Assembly (NCBI RefSeq): GCF_963675165.1
Contig: NC_087382.1
Coordinates: forward strand, 6,930,315-6,994,314
Length of the DNA: 64,000 nucleotides
Direction: 5' to 3'
From: Halichondria panicea
Lineage: Eukaryota > Porifera > Demospongiae > Suberitida > Halichondriidae
The notes under the pieces are model-generated. The model made no database searches and was not told the origin of the DNA. It worked only from the letters and a program-made list of their open reading frames with translations. A program made the position numbers and the translations under genes. Positions 10,286 to 21,093 of the stretch are shown here, piece after piece (positions within the stretch are counted from its first letter, which is position 1; each line of letters opens with the position of its first letter).

Positions 10286-10483
10286 ATAATTGAACTTTAA
10301 TTATCCTTCGTAGCGTTCCCTTGAACATATCTCCGGAGCTAGAAGGTCGATCTTGGTATCATTTTGAAGCTTAGAGAACGCTTTATCCGATTCAACAAAA
10401 ACAAAAAAACAAAAACGGGTATACCCGCGTTAAGGGGTGTTTTCCTAGGCCCTGTTTCCTAGGCCCTGTCACACTTTATCACT
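10286..10483 (-). mobile_element. Family B fragment, left end in reverse
   Basis: Matches the reverse of the family B left end: CTCCGGAGCTAGAAGGTCGA, TTGGTATCATTTTGAAGCTT, a degenerate CCGATTCAACAAAAAC, then CGCGTTAAGG and a GGCCCTGTCAC terminus. The terminus carries a small internal duplication of CCTAGGCCCTGTTT. It is the GGTTTTCCTAGGCC variant of the TIR. Confidence 0.85.
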
Positions 10484-11175
10484 GTGAACTCCTTCACCAC
10501 CACACTACTCAGCAGAGATTGGTTTACTTACCTCTTTGTCACCTATGGTGTAAGTATTCGGTATGCTGTGTAAGCAGCCTGCTGTCACCTTGAAGACTGG
10601 CAGCTTGACATGTGTGCATGTCATTCTTCGGTTTCTTCGCGACTGCCGAGATTACTGTCCTTGTGCAGTTTCTGCCAGATGAGCTACATGTAAAAAGGTA
10701 ACATAATGAATACATAGCCGCCTCTCCTTTTTCTGTTCTGTTATTGTCACATTGTCACACGGTCAATAAGATAAAAGAAAGAAAGAATCCAAGAAAAAGG
10801 AGAGCGTGATGGTGGCACAGTGAAAATGAGCGTGGGCTTTCAGTAGATGGGCGGATCCTGACAGGCGTGAAGTCTGAAGACTAAAGGTCTGTCTTTGGCT
10901 TGAGGCATTATTGAGCAGTAGTCTAGTCTAGTGTATTTGAGAATGACATGACAATGTTGCAAGGTTGTGATCTACTGACAGAGTGACTAAACCATACTAA
11001 TTTGTGTGTGCATGTTTCACAGGGGCACGAGCGCCAATGTCGAATTTTCCCTTAGTTCAATACATGCAATAGCCAAAATTGACAGCCAACCCTGGCACTA
11101 TCCAAACTAGAAGGGCAAGGGCAACCAATTTTATCCTCGGATAATTACAGTAGAACTGTAGCTACAGCAGAACTA
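10484..11175. other. No gene seen
   Basis: Unique-looking sequence with no long frame, recognisable motif or named repeat. Confidence 0.4.
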
Positions 11176-11262
11176 CAGACTACAAGACTCGCCTTATCAA
11201 ACTCAATGTGCTCCCACTCAATGTGCTCCCACTCTCACTGTTCGACCTAGTCGAGTGTTTCA
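11176..11262 (+). pseudogene. Short CR1-type LINE RT C-terminal scrap
   Basis: Reads DYKTRLIKLNVLPL, a 15-bp duplication (NVLPL repeated), then SLFDLVE. The resident LINE has YRSRLSDLKLLPLMYWFE at the equivalent place (about 48355-48410), so this is probably a fragment of a related element. Confidence 0.45.
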
Positions 11263-12534
11263 AATTACAGCAGACAATGAGTTCCGTATTGAGCTGGTCC
11301 AAATGGAGCAGAACCTCTAATACTACTACAATAGAGGTGAGTTGTCCAGGATCTGGGATAGCTTTGCAGGTCCTTTTGACAAGGGCAGCCTCATCTTGTA
11401 GAGCTAACTTCTACATATACTGTGTTCTGTAGCCTGGTAAAATTATTGGATGTGTGTATTGATATGTGTGTCCATGATGCTCAAAGTAGTAGTGAAGCTG
11501 GCTAACCACAACGTTTGCCCCCTTGCCACAGTTTCCCGCCAGAGAAGATGGTTGCTGGGGATTGCTGGGATAGTGTACCTGTGATACCATAAAAAACAGT
11601 AGACACACTATACACTACCTGTTGAGTCTCGATATCCAAAGATTGAAGACAGCGGCGGTGGGGGTGAATTCTCCGTCTTGCTCGTGGTCGCAACTGTCTT
11701 ATAGTATGATCTCTCCTTCCGAACTTACTTTTCTCCTTCCGAACTTTGTCCAGATGGGTCGCACTCTTCTCAGCAAGTGGCGCAGCTGTTCTGCTGGCAG
11801 GTCCAGCACAGATCAGTCATAGGCTTCGTCACATTTGCAAAATGTAGAGTAGCCCATTGCTCCATATGCCCCTTGCCTCTTTAAGGGTAGCAACGTCTCC
11901 AGGGACTCTACCGAGTAGCAGCATAGTTCAGCACAAAGGTGATCATCAGTTTTTGGCACTCGCAGTGTTAGCTGTGTTAGCTGTGTACAGTCCATCTTCC
12001 TTGTAAATCCCTAAAATTTTGTCAGTTCTTTATGTGTACCCATATGTGTACCCATGTAAGCGTACCTGTATTATTTTTAGCGGGAGTACACATCATGAAA
12101 TTCATACACAAAAATACGCTTTTCGTGTTTGCGTGTGGATTTCTTGATGTGTTAAAAATAAATGCACAATACCTAATCAAGAAATACATACGCAAATATA
12201 TGCAAATACACACAAGTATTTTTAGTACACGTGTAATTTACAGGTACGAAACGTACCTACAAAATGGATAAATCTGAAAAACCGTGTATCCCCTGGTGGA
12301 CTGTAGCAACGAACAGCGCTACGTGTCCACCACACCATCGCTACGATTTAGTGCAGTTGTCCCATGTCGAGTTCCTCGTGTGAAAGTTGCCATTCTCATC
12401 TTTGTTATGTGAGTAACAGTAACAGTGAATTGTTTCTCACTGGCGTGGGACAGTACCATATCCAGCTCCTAGCTCGGAACAGTCTCGTCAAGAATCTGTC
12501 ACTTGCATCTCGCTGAAGAAGTGTGACTCTACCG
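11263..12534. other. No gene seen
   Basis: Several 60-80 codon frames with no recognised content; duplications near 11720, 11967 and 12036. Confidence 0.4.
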
Positions 12535-12660
12535 CAGGTACACCCATCTATCATGAATTTTGAGATTTCTTCAGTTTCTTTCCTGCCCGCTGACTCCACA
12601 GTACATGGCACTCGAGGTGCGTGTGGAGGGCCATCTGAGTCCAAACCACTGCCATCTACA
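12535..12660 (-). CDS. Exon-like frame, unknown product
   Basis: Minus-strand frame with SGLDSDGPPHAPRVPCTVES and ISKFMIDGCTCG, where Cys spacing resembles N-terminal segments of sponge transposon proteins. The frame is lost at 12535. Low certainty. Confidence 0.25.
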
Positions 12661-13112
12661 TTGAATAAGTTATAATGAATAAGAAGTTATAATGAATAAG
12701 TTATAATGATGTTTTTGTTAACATAATTACAGCGTGGGACTGTCGGGGGGGGGGGGGTGATGGTGGCCGAGAAGGTCTATGTAGTATAGGTATCTGCGCT
12801 ATAAGCTCTCCTCCAAATCCTCCACTGTTGAGGCCTCATCTCCCTCCGCCTCGAACTGGGTGCTGTGAGGTCCTCAACAAGTGCAAGTGCAGGTGCAGTT
12901 GCTGCACGCTGTGCTCTGTTAGCTCTGTTAGCTCTTCAAGAATAAAGCACCTGCAAGGTTTTGCCTGCGCATTGGCCTTCACGTGGGGGTTCACAGATTC
13001 CTCTCTTTAAACTGCTCGCTACCTCGCTACCTACTCACAGGCAGGTACAGGAAGGCCTCCGCTTCAAGCGAAAAAATTTGTTGACTTCACTTTCAACCTT
13101 TGTGACCTAAAG
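12661..13112. other. No gene seen; poly-G run
   Basis: A 14-base G run at about 12745-12758 and repeated TGAATAAGTTATAA segments at 12660-12710. Confidence 0.5.
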
Positions 13113-13170
13113 GTTAATTTAATTAGTGTTAGTGCCGCGGTGTTTTCCTAGCTAGGCCCAGGCCCTGTCA
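13113..13170 (+). mobile_element. Family B right-end scrap
   Basis: GGTTAATTTAATTAGTG, then GCCGCGGTGTTTTCCTAG and GGCCCTGTCA match the right terminus of family B. Confidence 0.7.
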
Positions 13171-13694
13171 AGTATCAATAGTTGTCCTACACAGGTCCCA
13201 ATGATCGCAAGCAATCCATTTTTATATTTCCTCCTTTCCACAGCAACCACATCTGTCGTCAACCATGCCTTTACGTATACCTTTCTTTGCTCTTCTAGTT
13301 TCTGATGCCTTTCTTTCTATTATCATAAATGCCTACCAGAAATAAATGCCTACCAGAACTGCACTGAGAGTGCCGTTTCCTTGCAACTAGCTGAAAAAGT
13401 CTGAGATCTGCTCTGTGTTGCAGCGCCTAGGAAGAGAGGCCTGGGATATGATCGAGGCGAGCTGACTCAGCAACAGCAAACCTATGCACTTTATTAGTAG
13501 CTAGCTAGCTAGCTAGTACAGTATGACTGTGAGTCTACATGCAGATGCATAGGTTGGTGGCAAAATTATCAGACTAGAAATACATAGGTAGAAATACATA
13601 GGTAGTTTTTTCAAAAGGAGGGGGGCTTCAGTCCACCCCCTGGATCCGCCACTGCTATAGGGAAAACAACTTGTTTTAGCCAACAATAATTTCA
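13171..13694. other. No gene seen
   Basis: 17-bp duplication at 13325-13358, a 14-bp one at about 13577-13604, and a CTAG run at 13497-13516. Confidence 0.5.
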
Positions 13695-14072
13695 TCATTT
13701 AGTATGAATGCATAAATCTAAGCTAGCTATAGCTTGATGGTACAGTTTTATGTGGTTAGCCTGTGGAGAGATGTTGGGTGGTCTGCCAGCTTTGAAGGGT
13801 TTCTTTCGTCTCCCTGATTTCAGTTTAGCCGTACACACTGAACACAGCTCGTTGTGATCAACCCACTCGGGGTTGTACTCCGTTTTGTTGGCTTTTGCAC
13901 GCTGGGTAAAATATATAATATTTTTGCAGGGATGACAATAGCATTGAGGATGGATGGAGAGATTATCAGAGCTTATATCAATACCGAATGTGTCCGATAG
14001 TTCGCTGACTAAGAGACTTCTCCCACACACTCTACATAGTTTCTCTAAGGCCATAGTTTCTCTAAGGCTCAT
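13695..14072 (-). CDS. RAG1 N-terminal-like zinc-binding domain protein
   Basis: Single-exon ORF of 125 codons. The pattern is C13-x2-C16 (CRVCG), then FGIDISSDN, H41 in SIHPQ, C46-x2-C49 (CHPC), W70, and H73-x3-C77-x2-C80 (HNELCSVC), followed by a basic GRRKK stretch and KAGRPPN. In vertebrate RAG1 the region between the N-terminus and the RING finger has the same order: CxxC, hydrophobic-ID, SIHP, CxxC, W..H...CxxC (from memory). Related stand-alone or transposon-linked domains (N-RAG type) are known in molluscs and other invertebrates. No RING, DDE core or RAG2-like partner is visible nearby. A 17-bp duplication at 14035-14068 spans the start, giving MSLRETMALEK. Without one copy the ATG would not be in frame, so the true start may be a splice acceptor (TTCACAG just upstream). 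Confidence 0.65.
   Translation of the reverse strand: MSLRETMALEKLCRVCGRSLLVSELSDTFGIDISSDNLSIHPQCYCHPCKNIIYFTQRAKANKTEYNPEWVDHNELCSVCTAKLKSGRRKKPFKAGRPPNISPQANHIKLYHQAIASLDLCIHTK
14035..14068. repeat. 17-bp tandem duplication over the RAG1-like start
   Basis: CATAGTTTCTCTAAGGC is present twice. It supplies the in-frame ATG codons of the minus-strand ORF. Confidence 0.9.
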
Positions 14073-14539
14073 TCCTGTGAATTGTAATGTATAGTTTACC
14101 TATATTTTACATCTATATCATTGTACATTTTAATCAATCTTTAATGTTGCAGTGAGTTGCATATCTCACTGCTAGCAAATTATCTAACACAGTAGTGCAA
14201 CTCTTCCTCTATAAGATGATAGTAGACTCAATTCCAGGAATTGGTCTGCCTTTCCACTACAAAGTCTTTACTACAACCACTTATAGTATGATTGTTTTGA
14301 TAAACAAACCAACCACGAGGTATGTTTGGCCTACGCAAAACCACGTTGTTGTTAATTTGTGTGCGCAGTCTCAACAGTGACGTAGACAAAACATGATTAC
14401 ATCACAAAAACGTTTCTATGCAACAGGAAAATAAAAATAATTCAAGTCAAAAAAAGTCCAAAACAGGAAGTTCAGAAATTAATACGTCAGAAATTAATAC
14501 CACGCCCATTTTTTCTAATATTTTCAGAGTTCTAAGAGT
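14073..14539. other. No gene seen
   Basis: AT-rich; a short inverted AGTGAG...CTCACT near 14152; 15-bp duplication at about 14475. Confidence 0.4.
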
Positions 14540-16784
14540 TCTAATTAAGGTTCTGGAGAAGACAAGTTAGTTAGATGAATGACGTTCTAGGACTAGCTAG
14601 TATAGCTATGTAGCTGGATTGCTTGGCACCTAGGAAGGATCTTCGAAGAAATATAGAGGCAAAGACTCCCGTCGCTCAAATGGTAAGCTCTCATGTCTTG
14701 TTATAAGCTTGTACTGTGTAATGTATCAGTCTTATAAAAGATCCCTCACTTGTATGGAGCCTGTGTTTCTGTCCTTCATTCAGCTTAAACGAAGCCTACA
14801 GTGCAACAACCAAAGAGAGTAGATTTTTTTTTTTGGTACACATTTTTTACATTTTGTGGCATATCTTCTAAAGTAAAAGTGATATGATCTATTTGAGTGC
14901 AGGTACTGAAAGTTCAACTATTGGCGCTTCCATTGGACCACCACCTGTTACATCACATGACATCATCAGTATAAAATGGCTGTCTGAAGATGTGTACTTC
15001 CGAAAATATGTTAGGAATAGAAGTAGCTTATTTGTTTGAGTTAAGATCTGAAATTTGTTGTGCATGTACCTGAGTATATTGCTCATCTTTTGAGCTTCAA
15101 CGGAAGTCTGGGCTACTAGTAAGTTCTGAGAAATACTGCATTTTGTTGTTTTTTGGTGGCAAATATGTTAGGAATACAACTTTCGATTTTATATTAGTTA
15201 AGGTCTGATTTTTGAGCAGCATGTACTACAATAGTGTACTTTTCATCTGTACTAACTTACAGGAGTTAGGCTAGCCTCTTCTTTGCTAGAGCGGCCCATC
15301 TTGTCAAAAACAGTGCTTTTTATGACTTTTGGGGCAATTTGGCTACGTAGTAAGCTCAATTACCACGCCCCTGTGACACAGAATGACCAACACCAACTGT
15401 GTATTTGCAGGTAGACATCACATGACCTTTGGATGTAGCAAATAACAACAAGATGATTTGTGATGTCACAAATCAATGAATATCATTGCATACGTCAGCA
15501 AAAGTAGCAAAACGGAGCAAAATCACCATTTTTGACAAGAAGGGCTGCTCTAGCAAAGATGAGACTTGTCTAGCTCCTGTAAGTTAGTACAGATGAATTC
15601 TATGCTATTGTAGTACATGCTCCTCAAAAATCAGACCTTAACTAGCATAAAATCGAAAGTTGTATTCCTAACATATTTGCCACCAAAAAACAACAAAATT
15701 CAGTATTTCTCAGAACTTACTAGCAGCCCAGACTTCCGTTGAAGCTCAAAAGATGAGCAATATAGTCAGGTACATACACAATAAATTTCAGATCTTAACT
15801 CAAACAAATAAGCTACTTCTATTCCTAACATATTTTCGGAGGTACACATCTTCAGACAGCCATTTCATAGTGATGATGTCATATGATGTAACAGGTGGTG
15901 GTCCAATGGAAGCGCCAATAATTGAACTTTCAGTACCTGCACTCAAATAGATCATATCACTTTTACTTCAGAAGATATGCCACAAAATGTGAAAAAAAAT
16001 AATATAAAAAAAAATCTACTCTCTTTGGTTGTTGCACTGTAAGTGATCTATTATAGGTAGTCTTTCACTTAGTATTCGTCCGTATCGATCTAAGGATTAG
16101 TAGCCTTATAAGAAGTTTAATTTAGTACTGGATCACTGCCATTGTGCTTAGTAGTAACAGGCCTGATGGGATGGGGTGATCACATCATGGAGGGCCGGCG
16201 TGGAATTGTCGTATAACATTTATATTGATAGTTCCCCCAGGTGGTGGTAGAAACGCTAGTCTATTGGCTAGAATGTAAGTGACATTGATATTGTGTCTAT
16301 CTTAACTTACTACTTATCTGTAGGTTGTTATGGAGTGTTTATGAGGACAAGTGGCACGGGCATCTAAAGAAACAAGAGTGGATCTACGCCAAGCTAGCTA
16401 GCTAGATAGCTGCTCTTTCTAATCTATTTCTGTTGCTAAATTATGTTTGTTCAGTGATGAAATAGTCCTGTACAAGTTGTCATCTTTTATTTGTTAAAAA
16501 TAATTAACAATAATAGGGAAATTCACTGGGAATTTCCCTATTATTGTTAAATTCCCTGCCCTCACGTAGACAGTAAATTTCATTATAAAAAATGAACGTT
16601 TGGTGAGTTTCTTCAACGTCCGCGCTTGACCTGTTTAAAGCTGACCCAAATTTTTACAGGTAGGTAGAGGAAGGGTTAAAGTTAGCACCTGTGAAAAAAA
16701 AATTTTTTGCCCATGTTTTTCATTTCTACTAAATTGGCCTATAATTAGTGCCGCGTTAAGGGGGGTTTTCCTAGGCCCTGTCAC
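14540..16784 (+). mobile_element. Family B copy split by a foldback insertion
   Basis: The two halves (14540-14798 and 16042-16784) align collinearly with the 56569-57959 copy: GACAAGTTAGTTAGATGAA, GGATTGCTTGGCACCTAGGA, ACTCCCGTCGCTCAAATGG, then after the insertion GTGATCTATTATAGGTAGTC, AGTGATCACATC-type sequence, GGTTGTTATGGAGTGTTTAT and the right end CCGCGTTAAGGGGGGTTTTC...CCCTGTCAC. The left TIR is missing. No coding capacity. Confidence 0.9.
14799..16039. mobile_element. 1.24 kb foldback element with TA target duplication
   Basis: Begins CAGTGCAACAACCAAAGAGA and ends with its reverse complement. TA at 14797-14798 and 16040-16041 is the target duplication: the uninterrupted B copy at 57108-57118 reads GCCTAAGTG with a single TA. 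The arms (about 14799-15330 and 15530-16039) are inverted copies of more than 500 bases, so the minus frame at 14889-15086 and the plus frame at 15753-15950 are the same sequence. The centre of about 200 bases is unique. A TA duplication and long TIRs suggest mobilisation by a Tc1/mariner-type transposase, but none is encoded. Confidence 0.93.
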
Positions 16785-16819
16785 AAGTGCTATGTCATTT
16801 CACCTCCTTAGTGCTGCTG

Positions 16820-17060
16820 TTTGTGGATGGTGAGCGTAATGCTCCACTTTCCACTTTCATGCTGAGAAAAAGACGAAATATGACCTGGGGCCGCTTCATC
16901 AACACTCATGGCGGCCTAGGACGGAACATCCCATGTGATCTGACATCCCATGTGATCTGAGCACATAAACAAGAACATCATCTCAAACATGGGTGCCAAC
17001 TTTACGAAGACTGCCAGCAAGAGAAAAAATGAGCACATGGGTGAGCACATGGGTCAAGAG
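16820..17060 (+). pseudogene. Fragment of a DUF6589-like transposon family
   Basis: Open frames read VDGERNAPLSTFMLRKRRNM, TWGRFINTHGGLGRNIPCDL and, after a break, EHINKNIISNMGANFTKTAS. The order WxRFINTxGGxGxNIPCDLxxEHxN is familiar from metazoan and fungal DUF6589-type proteins (memory). A 17-bp duplication at 16926-16959 sits exactly at the break. No flanking exons identified. Confidence 0.5.
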
Positions 17061-17510
17061 GAAGGCTAAAGAATGCTGACTCAGACACCGACGTGTATGG
17101 TGCCACGTACGGAGCCACGCACGGACTTGATTTTTGACTCAGACACCGAGGATGCGGACGTGTATAGTGGCCTCAGATATTTGTGATATTGAGGCCGCTA
17201 ATTCTAATACCCTGTACATTACATACCTAGCAACGGATTGACAATTGTCGCAGCACCACCTCTTGTCACGAGCAACAGCTGGATCAAAATACTTACTCTC
17301 TCACAGCTCGTAACTACAGCTCGTAACTCCAAATTCCTTGAGATAGTCAGATCGGTATATACTGGAGCTCTCTACCAGCTCGGCCGCTTTGAAAGTAGTG
17401 TTCTGAAGTCCACGAAGTCCACCCCCATACCAATAGCACCGATATGAACACCGTAGCATGTACATGTCCAGTCTGTCCAGTCTGTAGATGTAATTGCTTG
17501 TGTTGTTCAT
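17061..17510. other. No gene seen
   Basis: ACTCAGACACCGA occurs twice (about 17078 and 17138). Possible remnants of a helicase upstream exon at 17240-17440 are not recognisable. Confidence 0.35.
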
Positions 17511-18217
17511 AGATGTCGAGAAGGATCTCTTGGCTAGTGTGAGTGACGTTTCCTCGGGTTATAGTGCTCCCGAGGACAAAGAAGCATGGATTGTAACGGT
17601 TGACGAAGCACACTGTGTGTACAAGTGGTAAGAGTCATTTAAATACACATGTACAATACAGTGTTACTGCCTTTAAGTTTTAATACACGCACACATCAGA
17701 ATAATGTACATGTACATACACATAATTACATGTATTGTATATACCATGCATATACATACATGTACAATTTACGTTTAACGGGTACCATACATGTGCTGCC
17801 TTTGATCGTCTCTGTGACCTGCGAGCATTTGTGCCTCTCGATACACCTGCGACTGCCACTGTGATCAGAAGCTCGGCTACTACATGGTATCTGAGTCTCC
17901 CAACAAGCCCAAGCCCAACATCTGTTATGAGGGTAAGACATCGATGGAACATCAAGGCTCGACGCATAGTTATCTACTGCCAGTCGTTAAACATGTGTGC
18001 GAGTTGTACGAGCACCTTCACTACCCCTAAGGATGCTGGCCCTCCAGGAGCTGAACAGATCAGTGACAACAGAATGTTCGGGATGTTTCACTCCTGTACT
18101 GACATCATGGGGAGCTATCTTTTAGATCCTAGAGCCTCTGAGTATTATGGCTGTTTACCTTTGTTGCCAGAGAGCAGAGACACCCCTGGCCTGGTATACA
18201 CTTCTCTCAACGCCTGA
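17511..18217 (+). pseudogene. RecQ-like DNA helicase fragment
   Basis: Exon 1 (17511-17627) ends with APEDKEAWIVTVDEAHCVYK before GGTAAGAG; DEAHC with the following aromatic/Trp is the Walker B box of RecQ helicases. After an intron of about 150 bases, the second block has AAFDRLCDLRAFVPLDTP, matching the segment after DEAHC.S.WG..FR in RecQ. It continues with ARRIVIYCQSLNMCASC, PPGAEQISDNRMFGMFHS and YLLDP, corresponding to helicase motif IV and the following region. Motif III (LTATA) is reduced to ATATV. The ATP-binding N-terminus and motifs V-VI are missing, so it cannot be a working helicase. Fragments like this are often carried in sponge transposon clusters (inference). Confidence 0.7.
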
Positions 18218-18489
18218 AGGGCAGAAGTTGGAAACAGAGCCATAGCCTGTAGGGAACCAAGCAAACACATCCCGAGAGGTGGATGAGAGCCTCTTCTTGC
18301 GCCTTCTTAGTGTGAGGCCTTCTTGACCAACACACAGCTTGATAAAACTCGGTTGACGCCGTTGCATAGAAGTCTAGTACAGTATCAGTTTACGATAGTT
18401 TACTAAGGTAAACGAATCCCCATATTCTGGGAGACCCATGCAATAGGTACCAGGCCGTATTTTAATCGGCCTGGTCTTGAGGCTAAAAT

Positions 18490-18960
18490 ATTTAACATGT
18501 GCATATAGGTGTTCTTGATACGAAACAAAGGACTGGAGTTACTGGAAGGGTATTACTCTCTTCAACAAAAAAATAGCAGCATTGGACCTTGGCTACATGG
18601 AGGCAAAAAATCGCCCATCCACTGTTACCTCTACCACACTTGTTGATGGTGTAGACCACAAGTTGAAACAAAAAGGTATTGAGTGAAAACTACATCGTAC
18701 TTGTTTAATGTGTGTAATGTGTGATTATTTATTCTGCAGCTTCAAATGTGTAGTACCTGCTGACGATGAAATTTTTTGGATCTCGTAGATCTACTACTTG
18801 CACCTGAGTTTACCTTGCACCTGATTGCACCTGAGTTTACTGAGGATGAAGCTGTCACCCTAGCTTCAATGATAGCGGATCATCACAATGAATTCAAGCA
18901 TCTGTATCCACGCTTCCATCACACCCAAACCCAAATTGCCAAGGTTAATTCTTCAGTAAG
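18490..18960 (+). pseudogene. Two exons of a transposon-type hypothetical family
   Basis: The first frame reads LFNKKIAALDLGYMEAKNRP and VDGVDHKLKQK before GGTATTGAG. After CTGCAG the second reads LDLVDLLLAPEF, a duplicated LHLIAPEF from a micro-duplication, then TEDEAVTLASMIADHHNEFK and LYPR. This resembles a family with an LLxLVDxVxAP...FKxLYP...KxH order seen in cnidarian and sponge proteins (memory). It may be related to the gene at 9086-9824. Confidence 0.5.
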
Positions 18961-20485
18961 TTATATTCTGCATGCATGCATGCTTATTGGCAATTAACAC
19001 TGTACCGTGCCTGTACACTGTACATATATGGACTCTTCGTCAGGTGCGATCTAAAGAGTACTCTTGTATAATAGTTTCAGCCTAGCCTGCACTTGTTGAC
19101 AATTTTTTGTTGACAATTTCTAAGTGACTAGTAATTATGGCTTATAACCAACCAATGCCGAGGGCGCAGCCTACTGAGCCTACGCAGCCATACCACGCAG
19201 CCATACATGGTCATGTGTACAACCACAGTTTACACTACTACAAGTATTTGTGACGTAGTGAGATAATAACCAATTTATATGGTGCATAGTCTTACTATCA
19301 AGTTAGCTTTTGCTCACTTTAAAGGCCACTATTAAATAACTTGTTGTAGACTCACATGTCACACAGAAACAAACAAACTAACGAACTACTCTACCGCCGA
19401 ACTACTCGGGGCGGTAGCGATAGTACGGATATGTAACTCCCTCTAACATCACCTCTAACATCACGATACTTCCTTCAATTGTCACATTCTTAGGAGTACT
19501 GCCTTTTCTTCCTTGAAGCTTGGCACATCAGAGTTGGTCGTATACACTCTTTTCCGTGTCAGCATAGCCCCCATGTAGCAGCTGCAAGTATATATGCAGT
19601 GCATGGTACATAAAAATACAGGAACTAGGAGGATTGGAAACGTCTTTATCAAGAATGGAAACCGTGGAGCGGAGCAGACCCACTTCACACGAACTCCCTT
19701 GTTTCCTCCTGTGTAGTGTAGTTCTGTTTCTTCAGGTTATTCAATTTTTCAGGTTATTCAATTCTCCTCGTCTATGCTTTATTGGTAAGATTTTGTGCGG
19801 AGAAAACCTTTTTGGCTTAGGGAAAGTCTGCTTCATTAACTGCAGTTGACGCAAATTTGCGTCATTACGGAATAAGCTGATAGCCGCGGTTGACGCAATA
19901 TTGCGGCAGCTGCATAGTACTCCACTTGCATAGTACTCCACTATTAGCTCAGTTGTGGTAAGCTAGCACCCAAGGTCATTAGAAGCCGTACATACACCCA
20001 TCACCAATCACCACAGGTTAGATCAAAAATAAGCTGATATTTTAGAGTGAGGAAAAATTTAATATTCAGACATCACAATAAAATCAGTGCTACATTTTCT
20101 ACAGTGCTACAGTGAACTACAGTGCTACAGTGACAAAGAGGAGAATACTGTAACGACCCCATGGTGAGCGACGATGGTATGGACCGCATGAGGAAGAGGG
20201 GTATTCACAACAGTCAATTTAAAGTGTGTTATTATGTTAGCTTATGTAATGTGTGGTTTAATTATTCATTTTTGTGATTTAATTAGTGGTGACGGGATCA
20301 CGAGAGCGACCTCGTGCGAGAAACTATCTTTCACCAGACACATCTTTTCACCAGACACATCCTCTTTCTCACCCCCTCCACATTCAGCTAGTTCAACAGC
20401 TAGTTCAAGCTGTCAGTGACCCAGTGACCAAGGTAAAAGCAAGTGTACTAATATTGCGGTGCTACTAGTCTAGTACTACTACAAG
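18961..20485. other. No gene seen
   Basis: Several duplications (19440, 19731, 19905, 20331) and palindromic GACGCAAATTTGCGTC at about 19850. No frame with recognisable content. Confidence 0.45.
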
Positions 20486-20703
20486 GTAATGCTAATGCTG
20501 ATGCTTCTGATGCTTGTACTACTACTGGTACTACTACTTTTACAACGAAATCAATAATTTATTTGCACAGAGGTAGGAGAAGAAGAGGCAGAGCTAGGTA
20601 ATGCTCATGCTTGTACTACTACTGAAATAAATAATTTATTTGCACAGAGGTAGGAGAGGAAGAGGCAGAGCTAGGTCCACTACGATAATGCTCATGCTTG
20701 TAC
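20486..20703. repeat. Tandem duplication, about 80-110 bp unit, 2.2 copies
   Basis: GGTAATGCT...CTTGTACTACTACT, AATAATTTATTTGCACAGAG and GAGGCAGAGCTAGG repeat in order at 20486-20596 and 20597-20676, with a third start at 20686. Confidence 0.8.
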
Positions 20704-20828
20704 TGCGTCATGCAATTGGAACAATTGGAACCAAAATTAAGAAAACACAAGTCTTAGGTTCATTGGGAACAAATACAACCATCTAATACTAATAATACTA
20801 ATGTAACTGGTAATACTAATGTAACTGT

Positions 20829-21000
20829 TTGAATAATCTTTTCGCGAGAGGAGGAGGAAGGAATGAGAATCCTACAGTGCAACAGTGTGTTAGAGTGCAA
20901 AAATCCCAGGCTCTAAACCCTGTAAGGGGTAATACTGGTCGCAAAAGAGCATTACATGATGATACTCCCCTTCCTAAACGCTTCCTAAACGCAAACGGAA
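20829..21000 (+). pseudogene. P-element/THAP9-like transposase C-terminal fragment
   Basis: Reads GGGRNENPTVQQC, RVQKSQALNPVRGNTGRKR and DTPLPKR. The block RGGRNENPTVQQF...LRVQ is the conserved tail of P-element-type (THAP9-like) transposases (memory). The preceding QDPLE.FG region is not visible, and a 12-bp duplication at 20973 disturbs the end. Confidence 0.55.
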
Positions 21001-21093
21001 CAAGAAATAGCATTATAAAATATTATCATTCCATGCACAAAAGAATCACAGTATTTTCAATAATTAATTTTATCACAGTATTAGTTTTTGTGA

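Noticed and set aside
12745-12758. Run of 14 G as a G-quadruplex regulatory site
   Set aside because: A single homopolymer run without neighbouring G-tracts or a gene to regulate; it may also be a sequencing error hotspot.
13695-14072. A true RAG1 gene
   Set aside because: Only the N-terminal zinc-binding pattern is present. There is no RING, no DDE core and no RAG2-like neighbour.
14889-15950. Two nearly identical 65-codon ORFs on opposite strands
   Set aside because: They are the two arms of the foldback element, so their similarity reflects the inverted repeat, not a gene pair.
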